Below are positions 41,783 to 47,140 of a stretch of DNA of 47,140 bases, piece by piece. The position numbers and the translations under genes are program-made. Position 1 is the stretch's first letter, and the number at the start of each line of letters is the position of its first letter. This DNA is from Brevifilum sp029548365 (GTDB taxonomy: Bacteria > Chloroflexota > Anaerolineae > Anaerolineales > Anaerolineaceae). A model generated the notes under the pieces. It was not told the DNA's origin. It was given only the letters and a program-made list of their open reading frames with translations, and ran no database searches. Where the stretch lies: NCBI GenBank assembly GCA_035376985.1, contig DAOSSA010000018.1:1-47140 (forward strand), in the 5' to 3' direction.

Positions 41783-42085
41783 TCACACGATTTGAATTTT
41801 CTTACCCTTGAGATCACCCTTGTACGCTTCAACGGCATGTTCCCAGGCTTCCAGGCCGACATCCGGATGGTAATATTCGGGGAATTCATTCAAATGCGCC
41901 ATGGCAATCTTTCCTGTTACCAGAGGATCGTTATTCGTTACATTGGTCTCCGGATCGACCAGCCCATGCTCGAGTTCGATGTTCATCCCTTCTAAAAATT
42001 CTTCTGGCGTGAATCCCGCTTTGCTGAAGTCAATCCCCAACGTTTCTGCAACAGCAAGAGCTTCATCTAATGTAAATTCTTTCAT
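41783..42085 (-). CDS. DUF5661-family small protein
   Basis: 100 residues. FTLDEALAVAETLGIDFSKA, then FTPEEFLEGMNIELEHGLVD, then NVTNNDPLVTGKIAMAHLNE and FPEYY form the DUF5661 pattern, dominated by conserved His, Glu and Asp. I know no biochemical function for this family. The conserved histidines and acids could bind metal, but that is speculation. I start at the ATG at 42085 because AAGGAG lies 8 bases upstream. The frame stays open to 42118, but the extra 11 residues are not family-like. It stands alone between a shared terminator and a 154-base gap. Confidence 0.8.
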   Translation of the reverse strand: MKEFTLDEALAVAETLGIDFSKAGFTPEEFLEGMNIELEHGLVDPETNVTNNDPLVTGKIAMAHLNEFPEYYHPDVGLEAWEHAVEAYKGDLKGKKIQIV

Positions 42086-42239
42086 TTTTATACTCCTTAA
42101 TGTTGTTAAAATGCTCATTAATTGTTCAATCTACCTGGATTTTACCCCACACCCCCAACAGCGGTTACCTGCTTCTCCAACAGCCTTGTGGGTGGGTGAG
42201 ATCCCTTTACTAACAGGATGAAGTTGTTGCTTGATGCGC

Positions 42240-42932
42240 TTAATGGCGGAATGCCTTCAGCCAGGCTGGTAGGTGGCGCACAAATTCTGCCATGAGCGGC
42301 TTACATTGCTTCTGGAAGAAATCGTCGCCCTGATAGGCTTCGCCACCGGATTCGCTCACCAGGTCCGAGACTGCGCGCAGGATCAGGCAGGGGACCTGAT
42401 TACGCCGGGCAATCCAGGCAATCGGGCCGGATTCCCAATCGCCGACGGCTGCGTTGTAACGCCGGATCAGGTCGGGAATGTCTGCGGAGACGATGTCTCG
42501 ATCGGCGGAGAGGATGGTTCCCGCCGTCACCGGCTGGGGCGTCGGGTGCCGCAGCCAGGTCAGGTCGAAATCGACCGTGTAGTGGTGGATGGCGTCATCG
42601 AAGTCACCCATTTGTTCGATGATGTCGTAGATGATGGTTTTGGCAGCCAGGATCACCTGACCGCGCTCGACCTGACCATGGAATCCACCGCAGGTGCCGA
42701 TATTGACGATCCGAGCCGGGCGCCAGCGGAGAATGGCGTACTGAGTCGACCCGGCGGCAGCAACCTTGCCCCAACCGCCATGCAAGAAAACCACCGCGTA
42801 CCCGTCGACTGCCATTGTGAAACAATCGCCATAGGGCGTGGGTTCAATCCGTACCTGCGGAAAATGAGGGAGAAAAGCCCGCCATTCTTCGCCGGCTGAG
42901 ATCAAGACACAGGTGTCAATGGGGTGCGCCAA
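42240..42932 (-). CDS. MTA/SAH-nucleosidase-like (PNP/UDP phosphorylase family) protein
   Basis: About 230 residues. The PNP_UDP_1 fold is indicated by VLISAGEEWRAFLPHF at the N-terminus, VVFLHGGWGKVAAAGSTQYA, IVNIGTCGGFHG, GDWESGPIAWIA (substrate-binding Met/Glu-type loop) and ILRAVSDLVSE, which carries the catalytic Asp. These match 5'-methylthioadenosine/S-adenosylhomocysteine nucleosidases and futalosine hydrolases; the exact nucleoside cannot be told. The start appears to be TTG at 42932, 5 bases after the SagB-type stop, with no strong ribosome site, so its exact start is uncertain. As the last gene of the uvrC operon next to a methyltransferase, SAH clean-up is an attractive but unproven role. 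Confidence 0.8.
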   Translation of the reverse strand: MAHPIDTCVLISAGEEWRAFLPHFPQVRIEPTPYGDCFTMAVDGYAVVFLHGGWGKVAAAGSTQYAILRWRPARIVNIGTCGGFHGQVERGQVILAAKTIIYDIIEQMGDFDDAIHHYTVDFDLTWLRHPTPQPVTAGTILSADRDIVSADIPDLIRRYNAAVGDWESGPIAWIARRNQVPCLILRAVSDLVSESGGEAYQGDDFFQKQCKPLMAEFVRHLPAWLKAFRH

Positions 42933-42937
42933 AGAGG

Positions 42938-43681
42938 TCAGGACACCCTCCCCAGGCTGGCAAGATAGATGACAAAGCTTTCCGGCGGTGTGAAGCCCAG
43001 CAGCGCATCGGCGCCGTCATCATCAAAAGCGCCGATGGCGCACACGCCGCAGTTGATTGACTCGGCAGCCAGGTACAGGTTCTGACACACGTGCCCGGCA
43101 TCCAGATAGAGATAGCGATAGCTGCGCTCTGAGTAGCGCCAGACGGTGCGATAGGGAACCGCAGCCCAAATAAAAGTCACCGCGCTGATGGCCACATGAC
43201 GCTGGTTCAGGCACACCTCAGCCAGTTGGGCGTTGAAACCCGCATCGACGCGGACAGCGACCAGTTGATGGGTGCTGGCCACGAAGCGATACAGACCCGC
43301 TTCCAACCCGGCAACTTTATTGACCGAAAGATAGGTCTCAAAGGGGTGCCGGCATCCGGCTGAAGGGACGGTTTTCAGGGGAACGGCTCGCTGCTCGTTG
43401 ATGAATTTATTGCCCTGGGTCAGCCACACAAGGTACGACAACTCCTCCAGCGAGAGCAGGTCTTCCGTGTATTGGCGACGGGACACACGCTGCTCGATGG
43501 CTGTACGCAGGTCAAATTCGCCCAGGTCAATCTCGGCGGGACCGGGCAGGTCGATCAACGGCGCGCCCGGTTCAAGAGGGAATTCGTAGTCCGGCTGCGG
43601 CAATCCCCGCCTTTGACCGGATTCGGTGATATAGGGGTACTTGGTGGATTCGACAAACGCGTAACCCTTATTTTCAGTCAT
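42938..43681 (-). CDS. SagB/ThcOx-family FMN oxidoreductase
   Basis: 247 residues. AIEQRVSRRQYTEDLLSLEE, LSYLVWLTQG, TVPSAGCRHPFETYL and SYRYLYLDAGHVCQNLYLAA are the SagB-type nitroreductase signature. In azole peptide pathways SagB oxidises azolines, but stand-alone relatives are common. No YcaO cyclodehydratase, leader peptide or transporter is visible here, so a RiPP role is not supported. I start at the ATG at 43681, with AAGGAG about 8 bases upstream. The frame extends to 43714, overlapping the methyltransferase. Its start overlaps the methyltransferase stop by 8 bases, so the two are coupled. Confidence 0.87.
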   Translation of the reverse strand: MTENKGYAFVESTKYPYITESGQRRGLPQPDYEFPLEPGAPLIDLPGPAEIDLGEFDLRTAIEQRVSRRQYTEDLLSLEELSYLVWLTQGNKFINEQRAVPLKTVPSAGCRHPFETYLSVNKVAGLEAGLYRFVASTHQLVAVRVDAGFNAQLAEVCLNQRHVAISAVTFIWAAVPYRTVWRYSERSYRYLYLDAGHVCQNLYLAAESINCGVCAIGAFDDDGADALLGFTPPESFVIYLASLGRVS

Positions 43682-44498
43682 ATGATTTCTCCTTTGATTG
43701 CGATGATTGATCAAGTCTCAGCCAGTATTTACGTTTGAGTCCGTCTCCAGGCTCTTCAAAAATAGCGAAAGCGAACCCTTTCGACAGAAGAAATTTGTGG
43801 GCTTCAGTTTCAGAGCTGGCATTCGTACCCGGATGCAGCAAAATCAAGCCGCCCGGGTGCACCACGCGCTGCATTTCCGCATATTCAGCCTCGAAATCGT
43901 CGCCGAAGACGTGCCCGGCCATCAGGATGTCAGCGAAATTATCCTCAATGGGGATGCGGGTTATCAGGCCATCGATCGGGAAAACGTTGTCAAAGCCCAG
44001 TCGGGTTCGTTTTTCCCATAAATAACAGCGCAAATTCGCCACCGGTTCTACAGCATAGACCGCACGAGCATAAGGGGCGACGGTAAAGGCCAGCCGCCCG
44101 CTGCCCGCGCCGACATCGAGAACAACCCGGTCGCTGAAATCTGCCATGGTCAGCAGCGAATCGTCAGCCCAGCCGAGGAAATCCAACCGGTCGTACTGCG
44201 CCGGGTCCAGTATGTAGATCAGCCAGTCCTGCATCGTATCCAGCACAGCCAGCTCAGCCCGGCGCAGTTCTTCCGCTGTGGGATGCCGGTTGGCCAGCGC
44301 CAGGCAGCGGTCGAGATAGGTTTGAGTAGGCGGGTGGATTTGGCCCAGGTACCAGCGCACTGCCGGATGGGCACCTATTGCCGTTCCCATAGCAGCGTCT
44401 GGCTGGCGTTGGGCCATGTAGACGGCGTGCAACGGCTCCAATAGGAGCAGCACATTAAAATCAAGGTCGGACACATCCAACCAGCCTAAACCGGGCAT
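43674..44498 (-). CDS. Class I SAM-dependent methyltransferase of unknown target
   Basis: 274 residues. An N-terminal helical extension of about 125 residues precedes the SAM-binding core VVLDVGAGSGRLAFTVAPYA, with the acidic partner in AVYAVEPV. ADILMAGHVFGDDFEAEYAE and VVHPGGLILLHPG follow in the positions of motifs II and III. The N-terminal extension is not one I recognise and may define the substrate. AGGAGG lies 5 bases before the ATG at 44498. It starts 10 bases after the stop of the 37-residue membrane protein and overlaps the SagB-type gene, so it sits inside a tight operon with uvrC. Confidence 0.85.
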   Translation of the reverse strand: MPGLGWLDVSDLDFNVLLLLEPLHAVYMAQRQPDAAMGTAIGAHPAVRWYLGQIHPPTQTYLDRCLALANRHPTAEELRRAELAVLDTMQDWLIYILDPAQYDRLDFLGWADDSLLTMADFSDRVVLDVGAGSGRLAFTVAPYARAVYAVEPVANLRCYLWEKRTRLGFDNVFPIDGLITRIPIEDNFADILMAGHVFGDDFEAEYAEMQRVVHPGGLILLHPGTNASSETEAHKFLLSKGFAFAIFEEPGDGLKRKYWLRLDQSSQSKEKSYD

Positions 44499-44508
44499 AC
44501 AAGCCTCC

Positions 44509-44622
44509 TTACCAGCGAATTGCCGCGGCAATCAACGAAAGAATCATGACGACGGCGATAATCGCCATCACAATCTGGTAGACCCGGTATGATTTTGGTT
44601 TTCTTTCTTGCTTTTTGCTCAA
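44509..44622 (-). CDS. 37-residue single-pass membrane protein
   Basis: The frame starts with TTG and reads MSKKQERKPKSYRVYQIV, then a hydrophobic stretch of about 20 residues (VMAIIAVVMILSLIAAAI) ending RW. A basic cytoplasmic N-terminus plus one helix predicts an N-in membrane protein. AAGGAG (complement of 44628-44633) lies 5 bases upstream of the TTG and sits at the very end of uvrC, so translation is probably coupled. The stop is 10 bases before the methyltransferase start. Ribosome site, charge pattern and operon fit support a real gene, although no family function is known to me. Confidence 0.75.
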   Translation of the reverse strand: MSKKQERKPKSYRVYQIVMAIIAVVMILSLIAAAIRW

Positions 44623-44631
44623 AACAGCTCC

Positions 44632-46494
44632 TTATTCGAGTTGTAGTTTGATATTTTGTGCCAGTTCAAGGGTGATGCCTTTGATTTCGGCAATTTTTTC
44701 GGCGGGCGCCTTTTTTATGCCCTCAATCGAACCGAAGGCGTTCAGCAGCGCTTTGCGGCGGGCAGGTCCAATGCCGGGAATCACGTCCAGGCGGGATGCC
44801 AGGCCCTGCTGGCCACGCCGTTTGCGGTGGGCGGTGATGGCAGAGCGGTGCGCCTCGTCGCGGATGCGCTGCAGCAGGTATAGTCCCTGTGAATGCCGTT
44901 CGAGGGCGATTGACGCGTGCTGCCCGGGGACGTACAGTTCATCCTCTTTTTCAGCCAGCGCGGCTACGGGTACCCGATCCAGCAGGTTGTAGCTTTCCAA
45001 CACAGCAACCGCCCGGCTCAACTGGCCCTTGCCGCCGTCAACCAGCAGCAGGTCTGGAAGGATGGCGAAGGCGGGGTCGGGTTTTTTTCCGACTTCCTTC
45101 TCTGCTTCGTAAGCGGCTCTCCAGCGCCGGAAACGGCGGGTGAGCACCTCCTCCATGCTGGCGAAGTCATCCTGCCCCAGCACCGACTTGATATTGAAGC
45201 GTCGGTAGAGCTTCTTGTTGGGCGTGCCCTGCTCGAAGACCACCATGCTGCCCACGCTGGCCACGCCCTGGGTGGTGGAGATATCGTAGCACTCAATCCG
45301 GTTGGGCGGCTCCGAAAGGTTCAGCGCCTCCTGGATTTCGGTCAGCGCCACGGTCTGACGGTTCTTGTCAGCCTCCCAGCGGGTGCGCAGGGCGTTGAGG
45401 GTCTCAACGGCGTTCTCGGCTGCCATCTCCACCAGTTCGCGGTTCACATCCTGGTGCGGGACGGTGATCTCGACCTTTTGCCCGGATTTACGCGCCCTCA
45501 GCCACTGGCTGATAATTTGGGCTTCTTCCAGTTCTTCAGGCAGCAGCACGCGGTCGGGAACGAAAGCGGCCTGGGCATAAAATTGCTTGACAAACTCCGC
45601 CAGCACCTCTTCATTGGCTTCTTCTTCGGTGCCCTCCAGGACGAAGTATTCGCGGCCGATCAGCTTACCGCCGCGAATGAAAAACACCTGCACGCAGGCT
45701 TCACCATCGGCGCGCGCCATGGCGATCACATCCGAATCGGTCTGATCCGCGCTGATCACCTTCTGGCGCTCAACCACCCGGTCGATAGCCTGCAACTGGT
45801 TGCGGATGGCGGCGGCTTTTTCATACTGCAGCTCTTCGGCGGCGGCTGCCATGGCCTGGTTCAGGCGCTGGACGACCGACTCGGTGCGCCCGTCAAGGAA
45901 CTGGCACAGGTCGTCGATCACCTGGCGGTAATCAGCCTGGTTGATGGCGCCGATGCAGGGCGCAGAACACAGCTTGATGTCGTAGTACAGGCAGGCGCGT
46001 GTGTCTTTCCCGCTAATCTCGCGGTTGCAGGTCAGGTAGGGGAAGATCTTGCGCAGCAGGTCGAGGGTCTGATGCACCGCCCACACGCTGGTGTAGGGAC
46101 CGAAGTAACGCGAGCCGTCCTGGGTCATCTGGCGCGTGACGGTCACCTTGGGGAAGGGGTCAGCCCAGTGCACCTTGATGTAGGGGAAGCGTTTGTCGTC
46201 CTTCAGGCGCACGTTGTACTGCGGGCGGTGGCGCTTGATCAGGTTCATCTCCAAAATCAGCGCTTCCAGCTCAGAGCCGACCACGATCCACTCGATGTCG
46301 GCGATCTCGCTGACCAGCTTGTGGGTTTTAGGGTGCTCGCCTGTGCCGGCATGGAAGTAGGAGCGCACACGCGCGCGCAAATTGACCGCCTTGCCGACGT
46401 AGATGATGCGCCCCTGCTCATTTTTCATCAGGTAGCAGCCGGGCTTATCGGGCAGGGTGTCGAGGATGGACTGAAGATGGTCGTTCAACAGCAT
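44632..46494 (-). CDS. uvrC: Excinuclease ABC subunit C
   Basis: 620 residues, full length. UvrC makes both incisions in nucleotide excision repair. The GIY-YIG nuclease is N-terminal (KPGCYLMKNEQGRIIYVGKA, then NLRARVRSYF). The UVR motif that binds UvrB is near residues 200-235 (AAAEELQYEKAAAIRNQL). The RNase H-like nuclease region contains CYDISTTQGVASVGSMVVFE and LLLVDGGKGQL. The C-terminal helix-hairpin-helix pair is VIPGIGPARRKALLNAFGS and IAEIKGITLELAQNI. The ATG at 46494 has no ribosome binding site. The coding strand is clearly GC-richer than most of the window. It heads a five-gene operon. Confidence 0.97.
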   Translation of the reverse strand: MLLNDHLQSILDTLPDKPGCYLMKNEQGRIIYVGKAVNLRARVRSYFHAGTGEHPKTHKLVSEIADIEWIVVGSELEALILEMNLIKRHRPQYNVRLKDDKRFPYIKVHWADPFPKVTVTRQMTQDGSRYFGPYTSVWAVHQTLDLLRKIFPYLTCNREISGKDTRACLYYDIKLCSAPCIGAINQADYRQVIDDLCQFLDGRTESVVQRLNQAMAAAAEELQYEKAAAIRNQLQAIDRVVERQKVISADQTDSDVIAMARADGEACVQVFFIRGGKLIGREYFVLEGTEEEANEEVLAEFVKQFYAQAAFVPDRVLLPEELEEAQIISQWLRARKSGQKVEITVPHQDVNRELVEMAAENAVETLNALRTRWEADKNRQTVALTEIQEALNLSEPPNRIECYDISTTQGVASVGSMVVFEQGTPNKKLYRRFNIKSVLGQDDFASMEEVLTRRFRRWRAAYEAEKEVGKKPDPAFAILPDLLLVDGGKGQLSRAVAVLESYNLLDRVPVAALAEKEDELYVPGQHASIALERHSQGLYLLQRIRDEAHRSAITAHRKRRGQQGLASRLDVIPGIGPARRKALLNAFGSIEGIKKAPAEKIAEIKGITLELAQNIKLQLE

Positions 46495-46503
46495 ACAGGT
46501 CTA

Positions 46504-46512
46504 ATTTTAGCA
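46504..46512 (-). promoter_or_regulatory. Extended -10 promoter for uvrC, possibly leaderless
   Basis: On the minus strand the sequence reads TGCTAAAAT, a TGn extended -10. The expected start is only a few bases before the uvrC ATG at 46494, which fits the lack of a Shine-Dalgarno sequence. No -35 is evident. Confidence 0.4.
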
Positions 46513-46514
46513 CA

Positions 46515-46610
46515 TGGGGGGAGGTGACGGGAGACCGGCGACGTGGATAGATGACCGGGGATGAGAGACCGACGACCGAGGACGGAGGTCAGATGACCGG
46601 GGGCTGGGGT
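46515..46610. other. Degenerate GAC-rich low-complexity stretch
   Basis: Purine-rich sequence with recurring GACCGG, GACCGA and GACGG motifs between uvrC and the tandem array. It contains no supported gene. It may be the decayed remnant of a short tandem repeat. Confidence 0.5.
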
Positions 46611-46648
46611 TGAAAGCTGTAGGGTCAAGCCGCGCGGTCACCTAAGTT

Positions 46649-47140
46649 GTCATCGCGAGCTTGCGAAGCAATCTCCATTTTGTGAATGGCAAGCAGGAAT
46701 CAAGAAGTAGGAAAAAATTATCACTGCGAGCTTGCGAAGCAGTCCCCTGTTTTGTAAATGGCGAGCAGTAAGGAGGAATTAGAAAAAATTGTCACTGCGA
46801 GCTTGCGAAGCAGTCCCCTATTTTGTAAAAGGCAAGCAGGAATCAGGAAGTAGGAAAAAATTGTCACTGCGACCTTGCGAGGCAGTCCCCTATTTTGTAA
46901 ATGGCGAGCAGTAAGCAGGAAGTAGGAAAAATTGTCACTGCGAGCTTGCGAAGCAGTTCCCTATTTTGTAAAAGGCAAGCAGGAATCAGGAAGTAGGAAA
47001 AAATTGTCACTGCGACCTTGCGAGGCAGTCCCCTATTTTGTAAATGGCGAGCAGTAAGCAGGAAGTAGGAAAAATTGTCACTGCGAGCTTGCGAAGCAGT
47101 CCCCATTTTGTGAATGACGAGCTGGAATCAGGAAGTAGGA
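46649..47140. repeat. Tandem array of 71-72-bp GTCACTGCGAGC units with 143-bp higher-order period
   Basis: Seven units begin at 46649, 46720, 46791, 46863, 46934, 47006 and 47077; the last is cut by the window end. Each starts near (G/A)TCACTGCGA and ends in AGGAAGTAGGAAAAA(A)TT or similar. Units 4 and 6 are identical over 71 bases, and units 3 and 5 differ at one base over 72, so the pair 46791-46933 is repeated as 46934-47076. The core ACTGC...GCAGT can fold. I see no gene in the stretch 46495-47140. Confidence 0.92.

Noticed and set aside
42938..43681. Thiazole/oxazole-modified peptide cluster around the SagB-type gene
   Set aside because: No YcaO or cyclodehydratase, precursor peptide or export gene is present within the window.
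44917..46527. Open frame of 536 codons on the plus strand opposite uvrC
   Set aside because: It is the antisense shadow of a complete uvrC in GC-rich sequence. It has no ribosome site or recognisable domain, and its His/Val-rich composition is what the uvrC complement gives.
46864..47106. 80-codon repetitive frame on the minus strand
   Set aside because: It is only the tandem 71-bp repeat read in a frame without stops, with no start signal or domain.
46649..47140. CRISPR array
   Set aside because: The whole 71-72-bp unit is repeated, including what would be the spacer, and there are no cas genes.

Overview
This is a bacterial chromosome segment of housekeeping and envelope genes with moderate GC content. 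It looks like a member of the Chloroflexota, probably class Anaerolineae. That assignment is an inference. It rests on three things: a giant GT39-like/DUF2298 membrane protein carrying the YYYxG motif known from Chloroflexi and Archaea; short GTAGGGGC/GCCCCTAC-bounded foldable repeats and GTCACTGCGAGC-type repeats; and the overall gene content. There is no rRNA or tRNA gene, CRISPR array, transposase or phage gene in the window.

Layout. (1) 256-5824 (+): lepA heads a run of touching or overlapping genes (a UPF0104/LPG-synthase-type membrane protein, a GT4 glycosyltransferase, a class I methyltransferase and an FkbM-type methyltransferase), so a translation factor is coupled to an envelope-glycan cassette. 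(2) 5897-17437 (+): three large polytopic GT-C-like proteins, one of 1795 residues, followed by cmk and a secernin/C69-type Ntn hydrolase. (3) 17528-28091 (+): a large orphan sensor kinase, rpoC with its own strong promoter and no rpoB beside it, and gyrA. A compact terminator/promoter overlap separates rpoC from gyrA. (4) 28117-32451 (-): a TIM-barrel/SnoaL fusion, an HD hydrolase, a DUF218 protein, a PhnD-like lipoprotein and a LipM-type octanoyl/lipoyl transferase. (5) 32638-36900 (+): PspC, lipA, a DUF355 adenosine-specific kinase, a RACo-like 2Fe-2S/ASKHA protein and a nitroreductase. rdgB lies convergent to these on the minus strand. (6) 37589-41589 (+): a second copy of the dispersed repeat, yceD (DUF177), the primary sigma factor gene, a structured leader with an attenuator-like terminator, and metG. 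(7) 41783-46494 (-): a DUF5661 gene, then a tight operon of uvrC, a 37-residue membrane protein, a methyltransferase, a SagB-type oxidoreductase and an MTA/SAH-nucleosidase-like protein. This block is visibly richer in GC. (8) 46649-47140: a tandem array of about 71-bp units with a 143-bp higher-order period, running off the window edge.

Functional links. lipM and lipA together give endogenous lipoate assembly. rpoC, rpoD and gyrA are core transcription and supercoiling genes but sit in unusual neighbourhoods. The methyltransferase plus SAH-type nucleosidase in the uvrC operon could be a modification enzyme and its by-product disposal. I found no complete, obviously new defence or biosynthetic system. 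The best candidates for undescribed biology are the metG leader RNA, the five-gene uvrC operon with its tiny membrane protein, the two-module repeat placed just upstream of lepA and of yceD-rpoD, and the TIM-barrel/SnoaL fusion.
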